Shown: piece after piece, positions 25,209-33,098 of the stretch
How positions within the stretch are numbered: position 1 is the first letter of the stretch
Layout: the number at the start of each line of letters is the position of its first letter
Source: Streptomyces sp. NBC_00094
GTDB lineage: Bacteria; Actinomycetota; Actinomycetes; Streptomycetales; Streptomycetaceae
Direction: 5' to 3'
Assembly (NCBI RefSeq): GCF_026343125.1
Contig: NZ_JAPEMB010000001.1
Span: 7,383,501-7,447,500, forward strand
Length of the DNA: 64,000 nucleotides
Translations under genes and position numbers: made by a program
Notes under the pieces: model-generated
The model's input: the letters and a program-made list of their open reading frames with translations, nothing else
Told to the model about the DNA's origin: nothing
The model's database searches: none

Positions 25209-26345
25209 ATGGCGGGACGTGAGACTCCGGCGTCCGGCCGGGAGCTGAAGTTCCGGGCCCTCATGGCCGAGCTGCGGCGCGGCATCCTGGACGGCACGTG
25301 GCCGCCCGGCAGCAAACTCCCCACCGAACGGGCCCTCGCCACCGAGACGGGCCTGTCCGTGACCACCGTCCGCCGGGCGTACGAGGACCTCGTCGCCCTC
25401 GGTCTCGTCGAGCGCCGCCAGGGCGCGGGCACCTTCGCCGCCCACCGCCCCGAGCGGGACCGGACCGGCCGGCGGATCGTCGGCGTCCTCGTCCCCGACA
25501 CCACGTTCTACTACCCGCGCGTCCTCCAGGGGATCGAGAAGGAGCTCGCGGCGGACGGTGCCCGGCTCGTCCTCGCCTGCTCGCACTACGACCCCGACGA
25601 GGAGGACGCCGCCGTCGAACGCCTCCTCTCCGCGGGCGTCCACGGACTCCTCCTCGTCCCGAGCCTGCACACCGCCACCGATCCCGGCCGGCGCGCCGAG
25701 GAACTCCTCGCCCTGCCCGTGCCCGCCGTCCTCGTCGAGCGCCGGCTCGCCGCCCAAGGCCCCGGCGACGCCACCGAGCACGTCTGCACCGACCACGAGG
25801 GCGGCGCCTACGACGCCGTACGCCATCTCCACGCCCTCGGCCACGAGCGCCTCGGTCTCGTCATCCGCACCGACGCGCCCACCACCGCGCCCATCGAGTC
25901 CGGCTTCACCCGGGCGCTCCACGACCTCGGACTGCCCGAAGCCCCGCCGTACGAGCGTGACGTGATGGCCCGCTGGGACCCGGACCGCGCGGACCTGGCC
26001 CTCGCCGCCCTGCGCGCCGCCGGCGTCACGGCCGCGCTCTGCTTCGGCGACCGGGAGGCGGCCCTGATGCTCGGGGCGGCCCGCCGCGCCGGGCTCCGGG
26101 TGCCCGAGGACCTCGCCCTGATCAGCTACGACAACGAGTTCGCCGACGTCGCGGAGACCCCGCTGACGGCCGTGTCGCCGCCCAAGTACCAGCTCGGCCG
26201 GCTCGCCGCGCAGATCCTCCTCCGACGCCTCGCCGAGGGGGACGCGGCCCCGCTCCACCAGGTGCAGCTGCGGCCCCGGCTCGTGGTCCGCGCCTCCTGC
26301 GGGGGAGTACGGGGAGCGGGAGGCGAGCAAAAGTCCAAGCGGTGA
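25209..26345 (+). CDS. GntR/LacI hybrid transcriptional regulator
   Basis: A 378-residue regulator. Residues about 10-80 are a GntR winged helix (LMAELRRGILDGTWPPGSKLPTER, LSVTTVRRAYEDLVALGLVERRQGAGTF). The remainder is a LacI/GalR-type periplasmic-binding-fold sensor (RIVGVLVPDTTFYYPRVLQGIEKEL, HLHALGHERLGLV, LALISYDNEFADVAETPLTAVSPP). This architecture usually senses a sugar or sugar phosphate. ATG 25209 with upstream GAGGGGG is preferred over GTG 25194. It precedes the SIS and PIG-L genes on the same strand and probably controls them. Confidence 0.88.
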   Translation: MAGRETPASGRELKFRALMAELRRGILDGTWPPGSKLPTERALATETGLSVTTVRRAYEDLVALGLVERRQGAGTFAAHRPERDRTGRRIVGVLVPDTTFYYPRVLQGIEKELAADGARLVLACSHYDPDEEDAAVERLLSAGVHGLLLVPSLHTATDPGRRAEELLALPVPAVLVERRLAAQGPGDATEHVCTDHEGGAYDAVRHLHALGHERLGLVIRTDAPTTAPIESGFTRALHDLGLPEAPPYERDVMARWDPDRADLALAALRAAGVTAALCFGDREAALMLGAARRAGLRVPEDLALISYDNEFADVAETPLTAVSPPKYQLGRLAAQILLRRLAEGDAAPLHQVQLRPRLVVRASCGGVRGAGGEQKSKR

Positions 26346-26435
26346 GTTCCCATTGCTCATGGTGTGCTCTTGACCGCTGCCGGTAGAACTCGATCCGGAC
26401 CCCACGGGGGAGTCCGCGAGGAGAGGACCCGGACC

Positions 26436-27368
26436 ATGAGCACCCATGTCATCGCGGAGATCGCCAGCCAGCCCGACTGCTGGCGCCGAGCCGCCGAGAC
26501 CGCCGACCGTCACGCCGCCCGGCTGCCCCGCCGGGGCGAACGCGTCGCGGTCGTCGGCTGCGGCACCTCGTACTTCATCGCCCGCGCCTACGCGGCGCTG
26601 CGCGAGTCCCTCGGCGCGGGCGAGACCGACGCCTTCCCCGCCTCCGACCGGACCCCGCTCGGCCGCGGCTACGACCGGATCGTGGCCCTCACCCGCTCCG
26701 GTACGACCACGGAGGTCGTGGACCTGCTCACGGGCGCCGCCGGCCGCATCCCGACGCTCGTGCTCACCGGTGTGCCCGACAGCCCCGCCGGACAGCTCGC
26801 CGACGAGACCGTCGACCTCGGCTTCGCCGACGAACGCTCCGTGGTCCAGACCCGGTTCGCGACCACCGCTCTCCAACTCCTGCGCGCGGGGCTCGGGGTG
26901 GACCTCGGGCCCGCGATCGCCGACGCGGAGCTCGTGCTCTACGAGCGGTTCCCCGCCGTCTGGGAGCGGCGCGCCCAGTTCACCTTCCTCGGCACCGGCT
27001 GGACCGTGGGGCTTGCCGACGAGGCGGCGCTCAAGCTCCGTGAGGTGGCCCGCGCCTGGACGGAGTCGTACGCGGCGATGGAGTACCGGCACGGCCCGAT
27101 CAGCATCAGTGACCGGACCAGCCTGGTCTGCTGCCTCGGCCCCGCGCCCTCGGGTCTCCGGGACGAAGTGGAGTCCACGGGAGCCCTGTTCGCCGCCGAC
27201 GCGATCGACCCGGTCGCCGCGCTCGTCCGCGCGCAGCGGCTCGCGGTCGCCCTCGCGGACCGCCGCGGCCTCAACCCCGACCGTCCGCGCCACGTTTCGC
27301 GCTCGGTGATCCTCGCCGGAGCGTTCCGCCCCACCGCCGCGGACGCGGCCCGTATCCTGCGTTCATGA
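26436..27368 (+). CDS. SIS-domain sugar isomerase/deaminase (AgaS/GlmS-like)
   Basis: A 310-residue protein with two SIS (sugar isomerase) folds: VAVVGCGTSYFIARAYAAL and DRIVALTRSGTTTEVVDLL in the first, FTFLGTGWTVGLADEAALKLRE and MEYRHGPISI in the second. This is the arrangement of GlmS isomerase and AgaS. It probably isomerises or deaminates an amino-sugar phosphate. ATG 26436 follows GAGGAGAGG. Its TGA overlaps the ATG of the deacetylase gene (ATGA). Confidence 0.88.
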   Translation: MSTHVIAEIASQPDCWRRAAETADRHAARLPRRGERVAVVGCGTSYFIARAYAALRESLGAGETDAFPASDRTPLGRGYDRIVALTRSGTTTEVVDLLTGAAGRIPTLVLTGVPDSPAGQLADETVDLGFADERSVVQTRFATTALQLLRAGLGVDLGPAIADAELVLYERFPAVWERRAQFTFLGTGWTVGLADEAALKLREVARAWTESYAAMEYRHGPISISDRTSLVCCLGPAPSGLRDEVESTGALFAADAIDPVAALVRAQRLAVALADRRGLNPDRPRHVSRSVILAGAFRPTAADAARILRS

Positions 27369-28117
27369 TCGAGAACGACGTCAAGGACCTCCTGGACATG
27401 CCCGGCGACTGGCAGCGAGCCCTCGCCGTCGTCGCCCACCCCGACGATCTGGAGTACGGCTGCGCCGCCGCCGTCGCCGACTGGACGGACGCCGGGAAGG
27501 AGGTCGTCTACGTCCTGGCCAGCCGTGGCGAGGCCGGCATCGACACCCTCGCCCCGGACGTCTGCGGCCCGCTGCGCGAGCAGGAGCAGCGGGACAGCGC
27601 CGCCGTCGTCGGCGTCGACACCGTCGAGTTCCTCGACCACCGCGACGGCGTGATCGAGTACGGGCTCGGGCTGCGCCGCGACATCGCGGCGGCGATCCGG
27701 CGCCACCGCCCCGAACTCGTCGTCACCCTCAACCATCGCGACACCTGGGGCGGCGGCCCCGGCGCCCCCTGGAACACCCCGGACCACCTGGCCGTCGGCC
27801 GCGCCACGCTCGACGCGGCGGCCGACGCGGGGAACCGCTGGATCTTCCCCGAGCTCACCGAGCAGGGCCTGGAGCCCTGGAACGGCGTGCGCTGGGTGGC
27901 GGTCGCGGCCTCCAGCACCCCGACGCACGCGGTCGACGCGGCCCCGGGCCTGGACCGCGCGATCCGCTCGCTGCTCTGTCACCGCGCCTACATCGAGGCC
28001 CTGACGGACGAGGACCCGGAGGAGTACGTCCGGTCCTTCCTCACCGCGACGACGGCCCGCGCGGCCGACCGCTTCGGCGGCCGCCAGGCGGTGACCTTCG
28101 AACTCTTCGCCCGCTGA
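27365..28117 (+). CDS. PIG-L/LmbE-family deacetylase
   Basis: A 250-residue zinc-dependent de-N-acetylase. The metal motif AHPDDLE (residues about 24-30), the downstream TLNHRDTWGG and the PDHLAVGRA His segment are all present. Family members remove acetyl from GlcNAc-containing lipids, mycothiol precursors or free amino sugars. Translational coupling to the SIS gene, under a sugar-type regulator, suggests deacetylation of an N-acetyl sugar before isomerisation. Confidence 0.88.
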   Translation: MIENDVKDLLDMPGDWQRALAVVAHPDDLEYGCAAAVADWTDAGKEVVYVLASRGEAGIDTLAPDVCGPLREQEQRDSAAVVGVDTVEFLDHRDGVIEYGLGLRRDIAAAIRRHRPELVVTLNHRDTWGGGPGAPWNTPDHLAVGRATLDAAADAGNRWIFPELTEQGLEPWNGVRWVAVAASSTPTHAVDAAPGLDRAIRSLLCHRAYIEALTDEDPEEYVRSFLTATTARAADRFGGRQAVTFELFAR

Positions 28118-28151
28118 CACCCGGCTCCGGCCCGGACTCATGCCTTCGGCG

Positions 28152-28272
28152 CCGCCCTCGACTCAGGGTCCGGCGCCGACCTTGGCTCACGGTTCAGCCG
28201 ACCCCGGCTCACGGTTCCGCCGCCGCCCCCGGGTCACGGGTCCGGAGCCGCCCCCGGGTCACGCGTCCGGAG
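28152..28272. repeat. Degenerate ~25-bp tandem repeat between convergent genes
   Basis: About five copies; the last two (28223-28247 and 28248-28272) differ at one base, with unit CCGCCCCCGGGTCACG(G/C)GTCCGGAG. Earlier copies (28198-28222, 28176-28197, 28152-28175) are progressively diverged. The array fills the space between the deacetylase and VOC stop codons. Confidence 0.85.
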
Positions 28273-28277
28273 CCGGC

Positions 28278-29051
28278 TCACCCCATCGGCGCGGGCTTCA
28301 GTACCGCGAAGGGGGCGCCGAAGGGGTCGGCGAGCCAGGCGATCCGGCCGACGTCCGGGATGTCGGCCGCCGGCATGAGGACCGAGCCGCCGTTGCCCTG
28401 TGCCGAGCGGGCGATCGCGTCGGCGTCCTCGACCGCGAAGTACGGGATCCAGTGGGGCGTCTCCCCCTGGAGCTCGGCGACTCCGCCGAACGAGGCGTCC
28501 TCCTGATCGCCCTCGGCGGTCGAGATCACCCGGTACGTCATGCCGGGCGCGTCCATCGACGCCCACCGCCAGCCGAACAGCGTCCGGTAGAAGGCGAGGA
28601 CGGACTCCGGGTCGGCGACGTGGAGCTCCGCCCAGACGAGGGTGTTGGTCGAGGAGGTCCGCTCCAGCCCCTGGACGCTCCCCGGCTGCCAGACGGCGAA
28701 CTCCGCGCCGCCCGGGTCCGTGAGGGCGGCCATGCGGCCCGCGTCCATGACGTCGAACGCCGGGAGGCGCACGGTGCCGCCCGCCGACTCGGCGGCCTTC
28801 TGCGTGGCGTCCGCGTCCGGCGTCCGGAAGTACACCGTCCAGGCGCTGCTCGCGCCCTCCTCGGTCAGCGGGCCGAGCGCGGCGACCGTGCGGCCGTCCT
28901 GCTGGAAGAAGCCGTAGCCGCCGGCGTCCGGTCCCGCCGAGCGGAACTCCCAGCCGAAGACGGCGCCGTAGAACGCGGCGGCGGCCTCGGTGTCGGGGCT
29001 GCCGAGGTCGATCCAGCTGGGGGAACCCGTGGTGAACTGCGTACCGAGCAT
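28278..29051 (-). CDS. Two-domain VOC (glyoxalase-like) protein
   Basis: A 257-residue protein made of two VOC domains: residues about 5-120 (PSWIDLGSPDTEAAAAFYGAVFGWEF, MAALTDPGGAEFAVWQPG) and 130-255 (VWAELHVADPESVLAFYRTLFGWRW, IAWLADPFGAPFAVLKP). It resembles Streptomyces hydroxylase-annotated VOC proteins and the protein at 42157; function is unproven. ATG 29051 is the first Met in register with the domain, though its ribosome site is weak. Confidence 0.88.
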   Translation of the reverse strand: MLGTQFTTGSPSWIDLGSPDTEAAAAFYGAVFGWEFRSAGPDAGGYGFFQQDGRTVAALGPLTEEGASSAWTVYFRTPDADATQKAAESAGGTVRLPAFDVMDAGRMAALTDPGGAEFAVWQPGSVQGLERTSSTNTLVWAELHVADPESVLAFYRTLFGWRWASMDAPGMTYRVISTAEGDQEDASFGGVAELQGETPHWIPYFAVEDADAIARSAQGNGGSVLMPAADIPDVGRIAWLADPFGAPFAVLKPAPMG

Positions 29052-29176
29052 GGGAGGTGTCCCGTCCTTCCGTCGTCCGTGAGTGCCGGGGCCGTGCCGC
29101 CGGTCCCACCGGCTTCCGGCCACCATGACCGATCCTCACCCCTGCGTCGCGGCGGCGCAGCCGCAGCACCACCGGT

Positions 29177-30130
29177 TCATCCGCGCGGCCGACCGGCCAC
29201 CACGTCCTCCAGGTCGCCGAGCAGCAGCTCGCTGTTGATCGCCACTCCGGCCCGGTAGCCCTGGCCGACCGCGTTGACGACCTGCTCCTGCGGGCCCGTC
29301 ACGTTCCCGGCGGCCCAGACGCCGGGAACGCTCGTCCGGCCCGTCTCGTCCACCGTCACGAACTCGCCGAACGGCGTCTCCCGCAGCGCGGCCCCCAGCT
29401 GCCGCAGGACACCGTCCCGGGCCGCGAGGCGGTCGGCGCCGACGAAGACCACCGAGCGGGCGACCACCCGGCCGTCGGCGAGCCGGACCCCGGTCAGCCG
29501 GTCGTCCTCGACCACGAGCCCCGTCACCTCGCCCGTCACGACCTCGACCCCGGCCGCGTCGAGCAGCGCCGCGTCGTGGGCGGTGAGCTCGTCGGCCGTG
29601 TGCACGAAGAGGGTCACGTCCTCGGACCAGTTCGAGACCATCAGCGCCTGGTGCGCCGGCATCCTCGGGTGCGCGATCACACCGAAGGCCCGGTCGCGGA
29701 CCTCCCAGCCGTGGCAGTACGGGCAGTGCAGCACGTCCCGCCCCCACCGCTCGGCCACGCCGTCGACCTCCGGGAGCTCGTCGACGAGCCCGGTCGTGAC
29801 GACGAGCCGCCGCGCCCCGACGGCCGTACCGTCCGCGAGGGACACGGTGAACCCGCCGCGCCCGTCCGGCTCCGCGCCGGCCACCCGTCCGGCCCGCCGC
29901 TCCACCCCGTACGCGGCGATCTCGCGCCGTCCTGCCTCCAGGTACGCGGCGGGGCTCATCCCGTCCCTGGACAGCACGCCGTGCATGTGGGCGGCGGGTG
30001 CGTTGCGGGGCTCGCCCGCGTCGACCACCAGGGTGCGCCGCCGCGACCGGCCCAGGATCAGCGCGGCGCTGAGCCCCGCCGCACCGCCGCCGACCACCAC
30101 GACGTCGTACCGCTCCTTCGTCAGGGTCAT
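29177..30130 (-). CDS. Thioredoxin-reductase-like FAD/NAD(P)H oxidoreductase
   Basis: A 317-residue flavoprotein with an FAD Rossmann motif (VVVGGGAAGLSAALILGRS), a redox CxxC in HCPYCHGWEV, an altered NAD(P)-binding region and a C-terminal FAD motif (VPGVWAAGNVTGPQEQV). This group resembles thioredoxin reductase but usually acts on low-molecular-weight substrates. ATG 30130 follows GAGGAG. It is divergently transcribed from an XRE-cupin regulator 94 bp away, a common Streptomyces arrangement implying control by that regulator. Confidence 0.9.
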   Translation of the reverse strand: MTLTKERYDVVVVGGGAAGLSAALILGRSRRRTLVVDAGEPRNAPAAHMHGVLSRDGMSPAAYLEAGRREIAAYGVERRAGRVAGAEPDGRGGFTVSLADGTAVGARRLVVTTGLVDELPEVDGVAERWGRDVLHCPYCHGWEVRDRAFGVIAHPRMPAHQALMVSNWSEDVTLFVHTADELTAHDAALLDAAGVEVVTGEVTGLVVEDDRLTGVRLADGRVVARSVVFVGADRLAARDGVLRQLGAALRETPFGEFVTVDETGRTSVPGVWAAGNVTGPQEQVVNAVGQGYRAGVAINSELLLGDLEDVVAGRPRG

Positions 30131-30224
30131 GTCCGTACTCCTCAGCTTCGTGCTCATGACGCGAGCGTCGCCCGCGACCCGATCGAACGGCAACTGTTCT
30201 TGCTGTTTCTGCAACACTGGAGGC
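30131..30224. promoter_or_regulatory. Divergent promoter region of the oxidoreductase and XRE regulator
   Basis: An AT-rich stretch around 30190-30215 with direct repeats CTGTT (30194-30198, 30203-30207) and flanking GGCAAC/TGCAAC. Probably holds both promoters and the XRE operator. Confidence 0.4.
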
Positions 30225-30812
30225 ATGACCGAAGACGACCGCATCGACGCCGTGCTGAACGAGGTGGGACCCCGGCTCCGCCGGGTCCGCCGTGACCGAG
30301 GGGTGACCCTGGCCGAGCTCTCCGCCGCCACCGGCATCTCCGTCAGCACCCTCTCCCGGCTGGAGTCCGGACAGCGCAAGCCCAGTCTGGAGCTGCTCCT
30401 GCCGCTCGCCCGCGCCCATCAGGTGCCCCTCGACGAGCTGGTCGGCGCCCCCGCCGTCGGCGACCCCCGGGTCAAGGCGCGGCCGATCGTCCGCCACGGC
30501 CGCACGATGTACCCGCTGACCCGGCAGCCCGGCGGGCTCCAGGCGTACAAGGTGATCCAGGAGAAGTCGAACGAGGCCCCGGAGCCGCGCGTCCACGAGG
30601 GGTACGAGTGGCTGTACGTGCTCTCCGGGAAGCTGCGCCTGGTCCTCGGTGAGCACGACGTCGTCCTCGCCGCCGGGGAGGCGGCCGAGTTCGACACGCG
30701 CGTCCCGCACTGGTTCGGGCCCGCCGGGGACGGCCCGGTGGAGTTCCTCAGCCTCTTCGGCCCGCAGGGGGAGCGCATGCACGTCAGGGCGCGACCGAAG
30801 AAGGAGGGCTGA
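30225..30812 (+). CDS. XRE-family regulator with C-terminal cupin domain
   Basis: A 195-residue regulator. The N-terminal helix-turn-helix is LRRVRRDRGVTLAELSAATGISVSTLSRLESGQRKPS. A small-molecule-binding cupin barrel (HEGYEWLYVLSGKLRLVLGEHDVVLAAGEAAEFDTRVPHWFG) follows at residues about 110-185. ATG 30225 follows TGGAGG. The divergent oxidoreductase gene is its likely target. The last codons (KKEG) lie in the first copy of a 23-bp tandem repeat. Confidence 0.9.
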   Translation: MTEDDRIDAVLNEVGPRLRRVRRDRGVTLAELSAATGISVSTLSRLESGQRKPSLELLLPLARAHQVPLDELVGAPAVGDPRVKARPIVRHGRTMYPLTRQPGGLQAYKVIQEKSNEAPEPRVHEGYEWLYVLSGKLRLVLGEHDVVLAAGEAAEFDTRVPHWFGPAGDGPVEFLSLFGPQGERMHVRARPKKEG

Positions 30813-30886
30813 CCGTTCGAAGAGGGACGGCCGGCCTGACCGAAGAAGTCCGGCCGACCCGGTCGAAGAAGTCCGGCCGACCCGTT
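30796..30886. repeat. 23-bp tandem repeat entering the 3' end of the XRE gene
   Basis: Four copies of a unit close to CGAAGAAGTCCGGCCGACC plus four bases (30796-30817, 30818-30840, 30841-30863, 30864-30886). The last two are nearly identical; the first overlaps the final codons and stop of the XRE-cupin gene. The array ends 12 bp before the operator of the next operon. Confidence 0.85.
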
Positions 30887-30897
30887 CCCCATCAGGC

Positions 30898-30914
30898 AAG
30901 CGACCGCTTAGTAT
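30898..30914. promoter_or_regulatory. Palindromic operator overlapping a -10-like TAGTAT
   Basis: AAGCG-AC-CGCTT (30898-30909) overlaps TAGTAT (30909-30914), 35 bp before the quinone oxidoreductase start. AAGCG-type palindromes before acyl-CoA metabolism genes in actinobacteria are often TetR-family repressor sites. The repressor is not in this window. Confidence 0.5.
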
Positions 30915-30948
30915 GCCACCGACCACCCGGTACGGAGGAGGCTCGCGG

Positions 30949-31917
30949 ATGCAGGCATGGCGTGTGTACGAGAACGGCGAACCCGGTGCGGTGATGCGCC
31001 GCGAGGAGGTGGAGCCGCCCACGCCCGCCGACGGGCAGGTCCTCCTCAGGGTCCGCGCCGCGAACGTCAACTTCCCGGACGCGCTGCTCTGCCGCGGCCA
31101 CTACCAGGTGCGGCCCCCGCTGCCCTTCACACCCGGTGTGGAGCTCTGCGGCGAGACCGAGGACGGGCGCCGGGTCATCACCACGGCCGCCCTCCCGCAC
31201 GGCGGCTTCGCCACGTACGCCCTCGCCGACGCCGCCGGGCTGCTCCCCGCCCCGGACAGCCTCGACGACGCCGAGGCCGCGGCCCTGCACATCGGCTACC
31301 AGACCGGCTGGTTCGGCCTGCACCGACGGGCCGCCCTCCAGGAGGGCGAGACCCTCCTCGTCCATGCCGCGGCCGGTGGCGTCGGCAGCGCCGCCGTCCA
31401 GCTCGGCAAGGCGGCCGGCGCCACCGTGATCGGCGTCGTCGGCGGCCCCGAGAAGGCGGCCGTCGCCCGCGCGCTCGGCTGCGACCTCGTCGTCGACCGC
31501 CGCTCCGAGGACGTCGTCGCCGCCGTCAAGGCCGCGACCGGCGGCCGGGGCGCCGACGTGATCTACGACCCCGTCGGCGGCGAGGCCTACCAGCAGTCCG
31601 CCAAGTGCGTCGCCTTCGAGGGCCGGATCGTGATCGTCGGCTTCGCGAGCGGCACCGTCCCCGCCCCCGCCCTCAACCACGCCCTCGTGAAGAACTACGC
31701 GGTCCTCGGGCTCCACTGGGGCCTGTACGCGGCGAAGGACCCGGCCTCCATCGCCCGCTGCCACGAGACCCTCACCGCCTACGCCGCCAAGGGCCTCATC
31801 AAGCCCCTCATCGGCGACCGCGTCCCCTTCGCCGGCGCGGCGGACGCCGTCCAGCGCGTCGCCGACGGCACCACCACCGGCCGCCTGGTCGTCCTCCCGG
31901 AAGGAGCCCGCGCGTGA
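30949..31917 (+). CDS. NADPH:quinone oxidoreductase (zinc-free MDR family)
   Basis: A 322-residue medium-chain dehydrogenase/reductase. It has a GroES-like N-terminus (VLLRVRAANVNFPDALLCRGHYQ, FTPGVELCG) and a nucleotide-binding domain (LLVHAAAGGVGSAAVQLGKAAGA, DVIYDPVGGEAYQQS). Cys ligands for zinc are lacking, as in quinone reductases. ATG 30949 follows ACGGAGGAGG. It is the first gene of an operon with two acyl-CoA dehydrogenases; its stop overlaps the next start (GTGA). It may reduce an enone intermediate in acyl-CoA breakdown. Confidence 0.9.
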   Translation: MQAWRVYENGEPGAVMRREEVEPPTPADGQVLLRVRAANVNFPDALLCRGHYQVRPPLPFTPGVELCGETEDGRRVITTAALPHGGFATYALADAAGLLPAPDSLDDAEAAALHIGYQTGWFGLHRRAALQEGETLLVHAAAGGVGSAAVQLGKAAGATVIGVVGGPEKAAVARALGCDLVVDRRSEDVVAAVKAATGGRGADVIYDPVGGEAYQQSAKCVAFEGRIVIVGFASGTVPAPALNHALVKNYAVLGLHWGLYAAKDPASIARCHETLTAYAAKGLIKPLIGDRVPFAGAADAVQRVADGTTTGRLVVLPEGARA

Positions 31918-33098
31918 CCGACGCACAAGAACTCATCGCCCTCACTCGGCAGTTGCTCGCCGACCACCCGCCCGCCACCACCGACCGCACCGACTTCCTG
32001 CGCGCCCGCTTCGACGCCGGACTCGCCTGGGTGCACTACCCCGTGGGCCTCGGTGGACTCGACGCGCCCCGCGCCCTCCAGGCCGTCGTCGACACCGAAC
32101 TCGCCGCCGCGGGAGCCCCCGACAACGACCCGCGCCGCATCGGCATCGGCCTCGGCATGGCGGCCCCCACCCTCCTCGCGTACGGCTCCGACGAGGTCAA
32201 GCGCCGCTTCCTCCGCCCGCTGTGGGTGGGGGAGGAGGTCTGGTGCCAGCTCTTCAGCGAGCCCGGCGCCGGCTCCGACCTCGCCGCGCTCGGCACCCGG
32301 GCCGTCCGGGACGGTGGGGGAGACTGGGTGATCGACGGGCAGAAGGTGTGGACGTCCAGCGCCCACGTCGCCCGCTGGGCCATCCTCATCGCCCGTACCG
32401 ACCCGGACGTCCCCAAGCACCGGGGCATCACCTACTTCGTCTGCGACATGACCGACCCCGGCGTGGAGGTCCGGCCGCTGCGCCAGATCACCGGCGAGGC
32501 CGAGTTCAACGAGGTCTTCCTCACCGGCGTACGGATCCCCGACGCGCACCGCCTCGGCGGGATCGGCGACGGCTGGCGGGTCGCGCAGACCACCCTCATG
32601 AACGAGCGGGTCTCCATCGGTGGCGCCCGCATCCCGCGTGAGGGCGGCATGATCGGCAAGGCCGCCACGACCTGGCGCGAGCGCCCGGAGCTCCGCACCC
32701 ACGACCTGCACCGGCGCCTCCTCGACCTCTGGGTCGACGCCGAGGTGGCCAGGCTCACCGGCGAACGGCTCCGCCAGCAGCTCGTCGCGGGCCAGCCCGG
32801 CCCCGAGGGCAGCGCGATGAAGCTCGGCTTCGCCCGGCTCAACCAGGCCATCAGCGGCCTGGAGGTGGAACTCCTCGGTGAGGAAGGGCTGCTGTACGGC
32901 GAGTGGGAGATGCGCCGGCCCGATCTCGTCGACTTCACCGGCCGCGACGCCGGCTACCGCTACCTGCGCTCCAAGGGCAACTCGATCGAGGGCGGCACGA
33001 CCGAGGTGCTGCTCAACATCGTCGCCGAACGGGTCCTCGGCCTTCCCTCCGAGCCCCGCAACGACAAGGACGTCGCCTGGAAGGACCTGAGCCGATGA
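31914..33098 (+). CDS. Acyl-CoA dehydrogenase, first of a pair
   Basis: A 394-residue flavoenzyme that introduces an alpha-beta double bond into acyl-CoA. Typical segments are WCQLFSEPGAGSDLAAL, VIDGQKVWTSSAHVARWAILIARTD, GWRVAQTTLMNERVSIGG and SIEGGTTEVLLNIVAERVLGLP. The GTG start overlaps the previous stop, and the stop overlaps the ATG of the next dehydrogenase. Adjacent ACAD pairs in actinobacteria often form heterotetramers acting on bulky or branched acyl-CoAs. Confidence 0.9.
   Translation: MTDAQELIALTRQLLADHPPATTDRTDFLRARFDAGLAWVHYPVGLGGLDAPRALQAVVDTELAAAGAPDNDPRRIGIGLGMAAPTLLAYGSDEVKRRFLRPLWVGEEVWCQLFSEPGAGSDLAALGTRAVRDGGGDWVIDGQKVWTSSAHVARWAILIARTDPDVPKHRGITYFVCDMTDPGVEVRPLRQITGEAEFNEVFLTGVRIPDAHRLGGIGDGWRVAQTTLMNERVSIGGARIPREGGMIGKAATTWRERPELRTHDLHRRLLDLWVDAEVARLTGERLRQQLVAGQPGPEGSAMKLGFARLNQAISGLEVELLGEEGLLYGEWEMRRPDLVDFTGRDAGYRYLRSKGNSIEGGTTEVLLNIVAERVLGLPSEPRNDKDVAWKDLSR

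Noticed and set aside
23615..25504. 629-codon minus-strand frame with a long Gly-Ser repeat
   Set aside because: Created by the CGCTGC hexanucleotide array joined to antisense of the peptidase and regulator genes.
24723..27293. 856-codon minus-strand frame with Arg-Gln repeats
   Set aside because: Same repeat in another register plus antisense of the regulator and SIS genes.
28152..28272. Possible CRISPR array
   Set aside because: Repeats are contiguous without spacers and no cas genes are present; a degenerate tandem repeat.
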